From positions 1 to 64,000 of the forward strand of contig JAGBIY010000023.1 of NCBI GenBank assembly GCA_017934745.1: 64,000 nt of DNA, read 5' to 3'. This stretch comes from Treponema sp. GTDB lineage: Bacteria; Spirochaetota; Spirochaetia; Treponematales; Treponemataceae. The position numbers were made by a program, and so were the translations under genes. A model generated the notes under the pieces. The model did no database searches and was not told the origin of the DNA. It worked only from the letters and a program-made list of their open reading frames with translations. Below are positions 41,551-50,314 of the stretch, piece after piece (the first letter of the stretch is position 1; every line of letters starts with the position of its first letter).

Positions 41551-42674
41551 TTTATTTTGACAATGCTGCGACGACAAAAATGGACGGCGAAATTCTTGAA
41601 GCGATGATGAACTCGATGAAAAACAGTTGGGGGAATCCGTCAAGCGAACATTCTGCCGGCGAGAAAGCGAAAAAGCTGCTTGAAAAAAGCCGAACCGGCA
41701 TACTTTCTTCGCTCGGTCTTCCGAGCTGGAAGCTGATTGCAACGAGCGGTGCTACCGAAAGCAACAACCTTGCGCTTTTCGGCTTTCTGGCCACCCACAA
41801 AAAAGGGCATTTTATCACGGTCAAAACCGAGCACAAGTCGATTCTTGAGCCTGCCGAATATCTTTCGGAAAACGGCTTTAACGCGACTTTTCTGAATGTC
41901 GATTCAAACGGGCAAATCGATATCGATGAATTCCGCTCGGCAATCTGCGATGACACCGTATTGCTTTCATTCAGCTTCGTGAACAACGAGACGGGCATCA
42001 TTCAGAAAAACTGGCGCGAAATCGTAAAAATCGCGCATGAAAACGGAATTGCCGTCCACACGGATGCAGTTCAGGCAATCGGGCATGTTGACGTTGAGTG
42101 GGAGCAGTTCGACCTGATTACGATTACCGCGCACAAAATCGGCGGGCCGAAAGGTATCGGCTGTCTTCTCTTGCGTCCGTCTGTTTCCTTGTCTCCAATC
42201 ATTTTTGGTGGCGGACAAGAAAATGCAATACGAGGCGGAACGGAAAATGTTTCGGGTCTTTATGCGTTCTCTTTGGCAGTCAAAAAAATTGTTTCCGACA
42301 TGAGGCTTGCGGAAATCCAGCAGATGAAAGATTTTCTCAAGCGAGAAATCAAACAAATTGTTCCAAACGCGGCTTTCAACGGCGTTGGTTGTTCGATTCC
42401 GCATATTCTGAGCGTCACAATTCCCGATTTTGACAGCGAAAATCTGATTTCGGAACTCGACTTCAAGGGAGTTTGCGTTTCTGGCGGCTCTGCCTGCCTG
42501 AACAACGAAAACGCATTCTCGCACGTGATTTATTCGATGACCGGCTCGGAAAAAAGCGCACGGGAAACGATGAGGATTTCTCTGTGCAAAGAAAACACGC
42601 TTGCCGAATGCGAGGAATTCGCGCGGATTTTTTCTGCCGTCATTTGCGATTTCAAGAAACTAAGGAGCGCATGA
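41547..42674 (+). CDS. Cysteine desulfurase (NifS/IscS-like) of the viperin operon
   Basis: 375 residues starting MIYFDNAATTKMDGEILEA, overlapping the previous stop as ATGA. Class V aminotransferase landmarks: SGATESNNLAL, HKSILEPAEYL, HTDAVQAIGH and the PLP Lys in TAHKIGGPKGIG (about 198). GGGQENAIRGGTENV follows, and the catalytic Cys loop is VSGGSACLNNENAFS (about 316). It should take sulfur from Cys, for example to build Fe-S clusters. In this operon it could mature the radical-SAM cluster of the last gene, or deliver sulfur to a nucleotide product. It is shorter than IscS (404), near NifS-like SufS variants. Confidence 0.85.
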   Translation: MIYFDNAATTKMDGEILEAMMNSMKNSWGNPSSEHSAGEKAKKLLEKSRTGILSSLGLPSWKLIATSGATESNNLALFGFLATHKKGHFITVKTEHKSILEPAEYLSENGFNATFLNVDSNGQIDIDEFRSAICDDTVLLSFSFVNNETGIIQKNWREIVKIAHENGIAVHTDAVQAIGHVDVEWEQFDLITITAHKIGGPKGIGCLLLRPSVSLSPIIFGGGQENAIRGGTENVSGLYAFSLAVKKIVSDMRLAEIQQMKDFLKREIKQIVPNAAFNGVGCSIPHILSVTIPDFDSENLISELDFKGVCVSGGSACLNNENAFSHVIYSMTGSEKSARETMRISLCKENTLAECEEFARIFSAVICDFKKLRSA

Positions 42675-43489
42675 TGAACAAGATTTTCAATTTGCATTTT
42701 ACGGATTTCTGCAATTTCAACTGCCGCTGCTGCTACGCCAAAAAAGACAAGAACTGTCTTTCGTTCGACGATATTCAGAAAATCATCGAAAACATTGCCG
42801 GTTATTTCGAAAAGCACGGGATAACGGATGGGCGCGTGAACATTGCGGGCGGAGAGCCGACTACAAGCAAAAACTTGCAAAAAATAATCGACGCTGTCGT
42901 CTCGAAAGGAATAAAGGCTTCGCTTATAACGAACGGAATTCTTCTGACAGAAGAATTCGTCCGCGAAAATGCCGGCAAACTTACGATGATTGGGCTCAGC
43001 ATCGATTCTCTGAACGACGGAACGAACAGAATTCTCGGCCGGTGCGAAGGCGTGGGCGGAAGGGTTTTCGATTACGGAAGGCTCGTTGCTATTTGCAGGT
43101 GCATAAAGGAGTGCGGCATAACGCTCAAAATAAATGTCGTCGCATCGAAATTGAATTTCAACGAGGACATAAAGCGACTTCTTGATGACGTCCGGCCGAA
43201 ACGGTTCAAGATTTTGCAGATGCTTCCCACGACACCGTTCGCCGAGGAAAACGCCTTGTCGGAATCAGAATTCGACAAGTATGTGCAGAAATATGATGGC
43301 TACAATCCTGTTACCGAAAAACAGGAGAACATAAAAAAAGCCTATTTGATAATCGACTCTTCGGGTTTCGTCACGACGAACAACCTGCATTTCGACAAAA
43401 AACACAATGCACTCGAAGAGTCGTTTGACGAAATTCTGGACGACATCGATTTTGATTTCGAAAGCGAGGCGGCACGCTACAGCTCTTAA
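42674..43489 (+). CDS. Prokaryotic viperin-like radical SAM enzyme (nucleotide dehydratase)
   Basis: 271 residues from the second ATG of ATGATG, 6 bases behind AAGGAG. Cys13, Cys17 and Cys20 form the C-x3-C-x2-C cluster motif in HFTDFCNFNCRCCYAK. VNIAGGEPTTS is the SAM-binding GGEP strand. Further viperin landmarks are IGLSIDSLND, a GR turn, CGITLKINVVASKLNFNED, then RFKILQMLPT (viperin RWKVFQ) and NIKKAYLIIDSSGFV (viperin SYLILD). Viperins convert CTP, UTP or GTP into 3'-deoxy-3',4'-didehydro chain terminators that block phage RNA polymerases. Which NTP is used cannot be read. It is the last gene of the operon, with its start overlapping the desulfurase stop. Confidence 0.85.
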   Translation: MNKIFNLHFTDFCNFNCRCCYAKKDKNCLSFDDIQKIIENIAGYFEKHGITDGRVNIAGGEPTTSKNLQKIIDAVVSKGIKASLITNGILLTEEFVRENAGKLTMIGLSIDSLNDGTNRILGRCEGVGGRVFDYGRLVAICRCIKECGITLKINVVASKLNFNEDIKRLLDDVRPKRFKILQMLPTTPFAEENALSESEFDKYVQKYDGYNPVTEKQENIKKAYLIIDSSGFVTTNNLHFDKKHNALEESFDEILDDIDFDFESEAARYSS

Positions 43490-43509
43490 AATCCCCCGCC
43501 CTCCAACCG

Positions 43510-44097
43510 TCACAAATCCGTCCGGCCGCGGAAGCTCCTCATGAACGTTATCTTGTCCACGTATTCCAAGTCGCCGCCGACGGGCATTCCGCTCGCGAGC
43601 CGGGTGACTTTGATGTCGAACGGAGAGAGAAGGCGCTGGATGTAGAGCGCGGTCGTGTCGCCTTCGACTGTGGGATTCGTGGCGATGATGACTTCAGACA
43701 CGCTTCCGTCCTTCAAGCGTTCTATTAGGGATGAGAGGCGGAGCTTGTCGGGGCCGATTCCTTCGAGGGGGGCTATGACTCCGCCCAGGACGTGGAAAAG
43801 CCCCTTGTACTCGCCGAAGTCGTTGATTGTCGAAACGTCCTTCGGCTGCTCAACGACGCAGATTGTCGAGCGGTCGCGGGTCGCGTCGGAGCAGATTGGG
43901 CACGGGTCGTTCTCGGTCCATGAGCCGCACACGGAACATTCCTTGATTTTGTCCTGCAGCGTCTCTATCTGCTTGGCGAAACGCTTTGTCCAAGACTTGT
44001 CCGCCTTCAATATGTGGTTCACGAGCCGTCCCGCGCTTTTCACGCCGATTCCAGGCAAGCGGGAGAACGACTCGGTAAGTTCGTCTATCGCGTTCAT
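43510..44097 (-). CDS. recR: Recombination protein RecR
   Basis: 195 residues. HhH region (LPGIGVKSAGRLVNHIL), four-Cys zinc finger CSVCGSWTENDPCPIC (about 54-69), Toprim VVEQPKDVSTIND and NPTVEGDTTALYI, and the C-terminal ASGMPVGGDLEYVDKIT are all in place. It acts with RecO and RecF in loading RecA at gaps. It overlaps the ybaB start by one base and is the last gene of the classical dnaX-ybaB-recR set. It is convergent with the viperin gene, 20 bases apart. Confidence 0.96.
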   Translation of the reverse strand: MNAIDELTESFSRLPGIGVKSAGRLVNHILKADKSWTKRFAKQIETLQDKIKECSVCGSWTENDPCPICSDATRDRSTICVVEQPKDVSTINDFGEYKGLFHVLGGVIAPLEGIGPDKLRLSSLIERLKDGSVSEVIIATNPTVEGDTTALYIQRLLSPFDIKVTRLASGMPVGGDLEYVDKITFMRSFRGRTDL

Positions 44098-44420
44098 TAT
44101 GCGTTGAATCCCGGAATGTTCATTCCATCAAGCCCCATCTCCTTCAAGAGAGAGCCGGACTTCTCCTTGATTGCCTCCTGGATTTTCTCCATTGCGTTGT
44201 GGTGCGCCGCGACTATCAAATCCTGGAGCATGGGGACGTCGCCCTGGGCTATCGGGTCGATTTCGATGGAGACCATCTCGAATTTTCCGTTCAACGTGAC
44301 TTTGACGATGTTGCCGCCGGAAGAGCCGGTCGCGCTTATCCTGCCGAGTTCCTCCTTCATCTTGGCGGCGTTCGCCTCCACATTCTTCAAATTCTTCATC
44401 ATCTCAAAAGGGTTCACCAT
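44097..44420 (-). CDS. ybaB: YbaB/EbfC nucleoid-associated protein
   Basis: 107 residues starting MVNPFEMMKNLKNVEANAA. The N-terminal helix with Lys/Met repeats and GGNIVKVTLNGKFEMVSIEI, followed by LQDLIVAAHHNAMEKIQEA, are the YbaB signature. It binds DNA as a dimer. Its place between dnaX and recR is the conserved one, with short spacing (23 bases behind dnaX). Confidence 0.95.
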   Translation of the reverse strand: MVNPFEMMKNLKNVEANAAKMKEELGRISATGSSGGNIVKVTLNGKFEMVSIEIDPIAQGDVPMLQDLIVAAHHNAMEKIQEAIKEKSGSLLKEMGLDGMNIPGFNA

Positions 44421-44443
44421 TTTCTTTCTCCTTGCGTTGTTTT

Positions 44444-46594
44444 CTATTCGTCGTCATCGCTCTCCGCGGCGGCAGGCTTTTCAACCTGCGCGGCAGGAGG
44501 CTGTTCATCCTGCTTCTGCGGAGCGACTCCGACGATTTCGCCCCTGAAAGTGGACAGGATGAGCCGGACGGACTCCGGCGCGTTTTTCCGGGGGTCCACG
44601 TACTCCACTTTCTTCAAGACGGCTTCGAAATCTATCCTGCGTCCGAAAATCGCCTCAAGCTCCCCCAAAAGAGCCTGCCGGTTCCTGTCGAACTCGAATT
44701 TCTGGAAGTCGTTCGTCACCTCGAAACTGATTTTGTCCTGCCCTTTCCTCCAGTTGCGCGTCCCCATGAGGGAAGCCGCGAGCACAGTGTTTTTGAGGGA
44801 GAGTTTTCCCGTGACGAATTCCTGAATGTCCGATTCCGCCACCTTCGAAAAATCGTTCACGGAGTCGATGTTCACGGCCGCGCTAGGCTCTAGGGGAGCC
44901 TCCATGTCGTCGGAAGATTCCGGCGCGCCGAAAGTCGGCTGGTACGGCTGCATGTTCTGGAACTGTGTCGTCTGGCTTTGCGCCTGCTGATTCTGGAACT
45001 GCTGATTCAAATTCGGTTGCGGATTTCCAAACTGAACTTGCTGATTCTGAACCGGCTGTGTCTGATTCGGTTGCGGATTTTCAAACTGAGCTTGCTGATT
45101 CTGAACCGGCTGCGTCTGATTCGATTGCTGATTTCCAAATTGAGTCTGCTGATTCTGATTCTCGCTCTGGTTCTGCGACTTCTCTGTCTGGGCTTGCTCC
45201 TGCTCCCTCTGCTGCATACTCGACGTGACGCTCGTGGCGTTCTGGTATTCGGGGAGGTTCTTCAAAGCGTCCAAGACCGGAAGAGGGTTCTTCGGCTTTA
45301 GGGGCTGTGGAGCGATGGTCGGGGAGGAATTCACGCCCTGCTTCCATGCAGTGGGGTTCATGAGCGATGCGAGCTGCGCCTGGCTCTTCATTTTCGGGTC
45401 GGACATGACGGCCGCGTTGTTTCCGTTCGGGGAAGGAACGGACGTGGGAGTGCTCAAAAGGAGCGTCCTCGCCTGGTCGATTGCCCTCTTCACCTCCATC
45501 GGAGAAACGTACTCGGAAAGCCAGCAGAGGCGCGACAGCGCAAGCTCAAGCTCGTACCTGGGGCTTATGGAATAGCGGATGTCGCGGTAGAGCTGGAGGA
45601 AAATCGAAATGGCGCGTTCCATCTGAATCGGATTCCAGCCGTTCAGGACATTCACTGCGAAGCGGTCGGCGGACTGTCCGAGAAGCGACTCCTTTTTTAT
45701 TCCGCTCTTTATGAGGAGAAGCGAGCGAAGATAGTCGGTTGAATTCGAGATGAACTGTTCGATGGAGATTCCGTTCTGCAAAAATTCGTCGAGCTTCAAA
45801 ATCGCATCGTTCACGCGGCCCGAAACGCAGTCGTCGAAAATGACGTTGAGCCTGTCCACGCCCACAAGCCCAAGCTTGTCGCGGATTTTCTCGTATGTGA
45901 TGTGGTCGCCAGAAAAAGCCGCCACCTGGTCGAACAAAGTGTAAGCGTCGCGGACGGAGCCTGTGGACTCGCGCGCGACCCAGTACAAAGCCTCCTCGTC
46001 CGCCTGGATGCCGATTTCCTTCGCCGCGTCCTCAAGGAGCTTCTCCACGGTGTCTATCGGAACCAAGCGGAAGTTGAACTGCTGGCACCTCGACTTTATC
46101 GTGGCAGGAACCTTCTGCAGCTCCGTGGTCGCGAAAATGAACACGACGTATTCCGGCGGCTCCTCAATCGTCTTCAAAAGCGCGTTGAAGGCCGACGTGG
46201 AGAGCATGTGGACTTCGTCGATTATGTAGATTTTGTAGCGGGAGCTTTGGGGGGCGTACATGACCTCCTCTTTTATCTGCCTGACATCGTTCACGGAAGT
46301 GTTCGACGCTCCGTCTATCTCAATCACGTCCAAAGCCGCTCCCTGCGTTATCTCAAGGCAGTGCTGGCACTTTCCGCACGGAGTCGCAGTCGGGCCGTTC
46401 TCGCAGTTCAAGGCCTTCGCGAAGATTCGGGCTGTCGAAGTCTTTCCGCATCCCCTCGGCCCGGAGAAAAGATAGGCATGGGCTATTTTCTTAGATTGAA
46501 TCGTGTTCTTGAGTGTCTCCGCAACAAATTCCTGTCCGGCCAACGCGTCGAACGCCTGCGGTCTACGCCGTGTCGCTGTTACTTCGTATGCCAT
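44444..46594 (-). CDS. dnaX: DNA polymerase III tau/gamma subunit
   Basis: 716 residues. Walker A GPRGCGKTSTARI (about 44-56), zinc Cys set C-(x8)-CGKCQHC, Walker B YIIDEVHMLS and the SRC sensor KSRCQQF are intact. It loads the sliding clamp in the replisome. Between about residues 455 and 560 lies an unusual Gln/Asn/Pro-rich linker with repeats of NQTQPVQNQQ and QFGNPQPN. The last part (about 575-690) is a domain-V-like fold. No clear frameshift element was found, so whether a short gamma form is made is open. Confidence 0.95.
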   Translation of the reverse strand: MAYEVTATRRRPQAFDALAGQEFVAETLKNTIQSKKIAHAYLFSGPRGCGKTSTARIFAKALNCENGPTATPCGKCQHCLEITQGAALDVIEIDGASNTSVNDVRQIKEEVMYAPQSSRYKIYIIDEVHMLSTSAFNALLKTIEEPPEYVVFIFATTELQKVPATIKSRCQQFNFRLVPIDTVEKLLEDAAKEIGIQADEEALYWVARESTGSVRDAYTLFDQVAAFSGDHITYEKIRDKLGLVGVDRLNVIFDDCVSGRVNDAILKLDEFLQNGISIEQFISNSTDYLRSLLLIKSGIKKESLLGQSADRFAVNVLNGWNPIQMERAISIFLQLYRDIRYSISPRYELELALSRLCWLSEYVSPMEVKRAIDQARTLLLSTPTSVPSPNGNNAAVMSDPKMKSQAQLASLMNPTAWKQGVNSSPTIAPQPLKPKNPLPVLDALKNLPEYQNATSVTSSMQQREQEQAQTEKSQNQSENQNQQTQFGNQQSNQTQPVQNQQAQFENPQPNQTQPVQNQQVQFGNPQPNLNQQFQNQQAQSQTTQFQNMQPYQPTFGAPESSDDMEAPLEPSAAVNIDSVNDFSKVAESDIQEFVTGKLSLKNTVLAASLMGTRNWRKGQDKISFEVTNDFQKFEFDRNRQALLGELEAIFGRRIDFEAVLKKVEYVDPRKNAPESVRLILSTFRGEIVGVAPQKQDEQPPAAQVEKPAAAESDDDE

Positions 46595-46597
46595 TTT

Positions 46598-48541
46598 TCA
46601 CCCCAACTCGGCAAGCTCTTCCCACCGAGCGTATTTTTTCCCAAGAGATTCCGACACCGCCTTGTATTCGTCGCCGGCTTTCCTCGCTTCCTCAAAGTCG
46701 GAAGAGGCCATCTTTCCCTCAAGTTCGCTTTTCTTCTCTTCAAGTTCCATAATCTCGACTTCAAGAGATTCAAACTCTTTCTGCTCCTTGAACGAACGCT
46801 TCTTTTTCTTGGGAGAGTCCTCGTTTTTGGCGGATTCAGAAGCCTTCGAGGGAGATTCCGTCTTCTGAGTCTGTTTCTGGGACTTTTCACTTTCCGTCTC
46901 GGATTTCGCCTTCTCGTCGAGATAGTCCAGGTACTCCGAGCATTTTCCAACAAAGCCCGACACGCTTCCGTCGTCCTCAAGGATGAACATGGTGTCTGCA
47001 ACCTTGTCCAAGAAGTAGCGGTCGTGGCTCACGAGGAGGAGGCAGCCGCCGTATCCGAGCAGGAATTCTTCGAGAATGTTCATCGTGAAGATGTCGAAGT
47101 CGTTCGTAGGCTCGTCGAGAATCAGGAAGTTCGGGTTGGAGATGAGCAGACGCACGAGGAAGACGCGCTTTCGCTCGCCGCCGCTCAAAGTCGAGAGCAT
47201 GGAGTGCTGGATTTTTCCCTCGAAGCCGAACCTCGTCAGGAAAAGGGATGCGCTCAGGACTTTGCCGTCGTTCATCTTTATGACATCCGCTCTTTCTTCT
47301 ATATATTCAAGCACCGTCAGGCTCAAGTCCTCGAACACTGGGTTCTGCTGGTAGTAGCCGAAGAAAGTGTTCTCGCCCTTGACGATTTCGCCGGAGTCGG
47401 GCTGGAGGTTCCCGGTTATGATGTTCAGCAGAGTGGACTTTCCAGAGCCGTTGCCGCCGAAGATTCCGATTTTCTCGCCCTTGCTGAACGTGTACGAAAA
47501 ATCTTTCAGGACAGGGAACGACTTTTCAGAATCGCGCGCGTTCTCGGCGAAGCCCTTCTGGAAATTCTTGGAGATTCCGTGCAGCTCAAGGATTTTTCCG
47601 CCAAGCCGCCTTCCCGCGACCTCGAACTGGAAGCCCTTGTCCTTCGCGAATTTCTCGCGGTTGATGAGCTGCAAATCGTGCTGCATCCTCGCCTTCTGCT
47701 TGGTTCCTCGCGCGCAAGGCCCCCTCATGAGCCAGTCGCGCTCGAACCTGAGCACAGACTCGATTCTCCGCTCCGTGTTCTCCTCGATTTCCGCCTCGAC
47801 CTCTTTTTTCTCAAGGTAGGTGGAATAGTTTCCCTGGTAGAGTTTGAGTTTTCCGCGCGCAAGCTCGTAGATGTTGTTGCAGACCGCGTCCAAAAAGTAC
47901 CTGTCGTGCGTGACCATGAGGACGCACCTGTCGGTCTCGTGCAGATAGTTCTGCAGCCAGTAGATTGTCTGAATGTCCAAGTGGTTCGTCGGCTCGTCAA
48001 GAAGAAGGAGCTTCGTGTCCTCCACTAGAACCTGCGCCAGCGCGACCTTCTTCAGCATTCCGCCCGAAAGCGTCTTCATCTTGCGAGAAAGGTCGATGAT
48101 TCCGAGGGTTCCCAGAATCGAGCGGATTTGCGCTTCGTAGTTCCAGAGATTTCCGTTGTCCATCTCAAGCGTCAACTTGTCGAACCGCTGCTGCTCGGAC
48201 TCGGAAAGCCCGGCCGCCATCTTCGAGCAGAATTCCTCGTACTCGTTTATCAATGCGAGTTTGGGGCTTTTGGACTTGAAGATGTGCTCTTTTATCGTGT
48301 CATCGCCGTTGAAGGCTGGGTTCTGCGGAAGATAGCTCACCCCGGCCGACTTGTTGATGACGACCTGCCCGTCGTCGGGATTCAACGCGCCCGCGATTAC
48401 GCTCAGGAGAGTGGACTTTCCGGTTCCGTTCCGGCCTATTATCGCGGCCTTGTCCCCCTCGTCCATGCCGAAGGTGACGCCGGAAAAAAGAGGGGCCTCG
48501 CGCCCCATCCTCGAAATGTTGTTGATGGAAAGAATGTTCAT
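46598..48541 (-). CDS. ABC-F family ATPase, Uup-like
   Basis: 647 residues. Two ABC cassettes: Walker A GRNGTGKSTLL (about 36) and GGNGSGKSTLL (about 360); signatures LSGGMLKKVALAQ and LSGGERKRVFLVR; Walker B LLLLDEPTNHLD and FLILDEPTNDFD. The linker between them carries RGTKQKARMQHD, the P-site tRNA-interaction type of region. The C-terminal 100 residues form a Lys/Glu coiled coil as in Uup. It has no membrane domain and so acts on ribosomes or DNA junctions, not transport. Its start overlaps the mntR-like stop by four bases. Confidence 0.92.
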   Translation of the reverse strand: MNILSINNISRMGREAPLFSGVTFGMDEGDKAAIIGRNGTGKSTLLSVIAGALNPDDGQVVINKSAGVSYLPQNPAFNGDDTIKEHIFKSKSPKLALINEYEEFCSKMAAGLSESEQQRFDKLTLEMDNGNLWNYEAQIRSILGTLGIIDLSRKMKTLSGGMLKKVALAQVLVEDTKLLLLDEPTNHLDIQTIYWLQNYLHETDRCVLMVTHDRYFLDAVCNNIYELARGKLKLYQGNYSTYLEKKEVEAEIEENTERRIESVLRFERDWLMRGPCARGTKQKARMQHDLQLINREKFAKDKGFQFEVAGRRLGGKILELHGISKNFQKGFAENARDSEKSFPVLKDFSYTFSKGEKIGIFGGNGSGKSTLLNIITGNLQPDSGEIVKGENTFFGYYQQNPVFEDLSLTVLEYIEERADVIKMNDGKVLSASLFLTRFGFEGKIQHSMLSTLSGGERKRVFLVRLLISNPNFLILDEPTNDFDIFTMNILEEFLLGYGGCLLLVSHDRYFLDKVADTMFILEDDGSVSGFVGKCSEYLDYLDEKAKSETESEKSQKQTQKTESPSKASESAKNEDSPKKKKRSFKEQKEFESLEVEIMELEEKKSELEGKMASSDFEEARKAGDEYKAVSESLGKKYARWEELAELG

Positions 48542-48957
48542 TTTTCTGTCTTTTCGCTCATGTCTGGAACTCTTATCTGCTCCGCCATCTCGACGGCGTT
48601 GTCAGCCATCCATTTCTGGATTCCGGCGACCACGTCCGCGTCGATGTCGTGCTCCACACGGCAGGCGTTCTCCTCGGCCTGGTCCTCTGGAACGCCCGTG
48701 ATTTTCTGCAGGAAAGCCGTCAGGAGCTTGTGCCGCCCGAAAATGTCCCTGGCGACAGCCATCCCCTTGTCGGTGAGCTTTATCATGTTGCCCATGGAGA
48801 ATTCGATGTAGCCGTCCTTCCCCAAAAGGTTCATCGCACGGCTGACGCTCGGTCTGGAAACGCCGAGCTTGTGGGCGATGTCCACGGAACGGACGAATCC
48901 GTTCTCAAGTTGCAAACGCAGGATAGCTTCAAGATAGTCTTCACCAGATTCGTACAT
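48538..48957 (-). CDS. DtxR/MntR-family metal-dependent repressor
   Basis: 139 residues starting MYESGEDYLEAILRLQLEN, with AAGGAA upstream. The winged HTH is VRSVDIAHKLGVSRPSVSRA, and the wing follows (IKLTDKGMAVA). Metal-site residues typical of MntR occur at GEDYLEAI and EENACRVEHDID. It lacks the SH3-like third domain of DtxR, again like MntR. It should repress metal-uptake or activate efflux genes when Mn or Fe is bound. Coupled translation with the ABC-F gene is implied by the overlap, though no functional link is evident. Confidence 0.88.
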   Translation of the reverse strand: MYESGEDYLEAILRLQLENGFVRSVDIAHKLGVSRPSVSRAMNLLGKDGYIEFSMGNMIKLTDKGMAVARDIFGRHKLLTAFLQKITGVPEDQAEENACRVEHDIDADVVAGIQKWMADNAVEMAEQIRVPDMSEKTEK

Positions 48958-49315
48958 TTTTCGTTCCTTTTTTTTGCTGATTTTTTTGGATTCCTCAGAA
49001 ACAATGGAGGAATCCGCCTCAAATTCAAATAGACGCATGACACCAAATGACTGTTTTCGTTTGGTTTTCAGCTCAGCACAAGTGTATCACAGATTTCGAT
49101 TATTTTCTTTCGTTTTTTGGGAAGGCGTTTTTTGTCCGAACAGCAGATTTTTGGAAATACAGATTTTTTTAAATTTTTGTAAAAAACTGGAAAAATTTTC
49201 CGCCATTTTTAAGCCGGCATATTTTGACCTTAATTCTGCATTTGCAAATGAATCAATTGACGGCTCGTCAAAATCATAGTATATTTTACTTGGATTAAGT
49301 CAAGGAGGTGTAGTT
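48958..49315. other. 358-bp intergenic region with a 41-bp repeat copy
   Basis: No gene is seen. It contains the leader of the mntR-like gene on the left, the AT-rich repeat at 49155-49195, and AAGGAGG, the ribosome site of the antitoxin-like gene, at the right end. Confidence 0.6.
49155..49195 (+). repeat. 41-bp AT-rich repeat, copy A
   Basis: 40 of 41 bases match 52016-52056: both read AAATACAG, then TTTT/AAATTTTTG tracts, then TGGAAAAA. Similarity extends about 14 bases to the left (GCAGATTTT). Both copies lie on the same strand, 78-160 bases ahead of plus-strand genes. Confidence 0.8.
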
Positions 49316-49501
49316 ATGGCAACTTCAAGTTTGAAAAAATCATTTGTAATAAGCTCAAAAAAAGAAGCCGATGCCTTTGTAAAAATGTTTGCCGATTCTC
49401 TAAAAAATCCTCCTAAACCGATAAAAGAGGTTGAATGTAGCACAATATCCCGCGAACAGATGGCACAGATTATCAATGCAAGACTCGGTAAAAAAAACTA
49501 A
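49316..49501 (+). CDS. Antitoxin-like small protein next to a GNAT toxin remnant
   Basis: 61 residues starting MATSSLKKSFVISSKKEAD; AAGGAGG upstream. The N-terminal strand SLKKSFVISS resembles a ribbon-helix-helix-like antitoxin start, and the C-terminal half, KEVECSTISREQMAQIINAR, could wrap a toxin. The following GNAT reading frame begins inside its 3' end (ATG at 49476), the usual coupling of antitoxin and GNAT toxin. AT-rich. With the toxin broken it may be a relic, but this gene itself is intact. Confidence 0.65.
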   Translation: MATSSLKKSFVISSKKEADAFVKMFADSLKNPPKPIKEVECSTISREQMAQIINARLGKKN

Positions 49502-50080
49502 TTACAAAATCCAGCGAATCTCAGAACTGCTTTCCATGGAAAATGGCGAGCAGTATTTTTATTCGATTGCAGAATCTTTTAAATCTCCAAACAAAGTGTA
49601 GAGACTTTCTTAAAAACAAAAGCCATGCAGGCAACAAAACTGAACACCGCTACAACTTATCTTGTTTACAAGGAAATTTCACCGATAGAAATTGATTTAG
49701 TCGGTTATTTTTCGCTTGCAATGAAAATGCTTACGCTCAAGAAATCATCATTATCCAGCTCAAAGGAAAAAGTAATAAGCAGATTTGGATATTATGACGA
49801 AGATTCAGACTCTTATAAGGTGCCTGCAATTCTTGTTGCACAGTTCGGACGGAATTTTGATGATGAATCTGCATCGGTTTCTGGAAATGATTTGATGACA
49901 ATTACCTTGAATCAGGTAAAGACAGCTCTTTCATATCTGAGCGGAAAAACAGTTTTTCTTGAATGTGAAAAGGAACAGAAACTTATAGATTTCTACAAAG
50001 AACAAGGTTTTATATTACTCGACAATGAGATTACATCTAAGAACAGTAAAGAATTGCTACAGATGTATAGATTGATATAA
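49476..50080 (+). pseudogene. GNAT-type acetyltransferase (toxin) split by a frameshift
   Basis: The first frame from the ATG at 49476 reads MQDSVKKTNYKIQRISELLS and stops at TAG 49599-49601. The second frame picks up immediately (VETFLKTKAMQATKLNTA), and continues with GNAT-type segments DSYKVPAILVAQFGRN and FLECEKEQKLIDFYKEQGF. Joining the two at AAAGTGTAG gives a normal acetyltransferase of about 200 residues; a duplicated GT explains the break. GNAT toxins of this kind acetylate aminoacyl-tRNAs, with the neighbour as antitoxin. An internal ATG at 49625 could still start the second half, but it lacks the N-terminal part. Confidence 0.72.
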
Positions 50081-50314
50081 GTTTATTAGATTTTAAAAGA
50101 TAGGTTGATGTGAAAACTAAAAGACTATTTTCAAGCAAATAAAATGTTTTGATTTACGAAAGATTGCTTGTCAGAGAAAGCGTTAGGGATACGGAATGCA
50201 GCGTAGCCGTTGCGAAGCAAAGGTGCGATAGCGGAACATGTAGTAGCCCGAAGCGTAGCGAAGGGGAACGCCCACCTTGTTCAGTACAAAAATATCTACG
50301 GTTTAAGATAAAAA

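Noticed and set aside
45902..48028. 708-codon open frame on the plus strand, opposite dnaX and the ABC-F gene
   Set aside because: Same reason: Arg/Val/Leu-rich antisense composition with no domain, while the opposite strand has complete ABC and DnaX motifs.
49625..50080. Intact 151-residue acetyltransferase starting at 49625
   Set aside because: The preceding frame plainly encodes its missing N-terminal part, and the ATG at 49625 has no ribosome site, so a frameshifted gene is more likely.
50181..50270. Small gene in the GC-rich repeat words near 50.2 kb
   Set aside because: The short frames on either strand are low-complexity and lack ribosome sites. The stretch looks like a repeated intergenic element.
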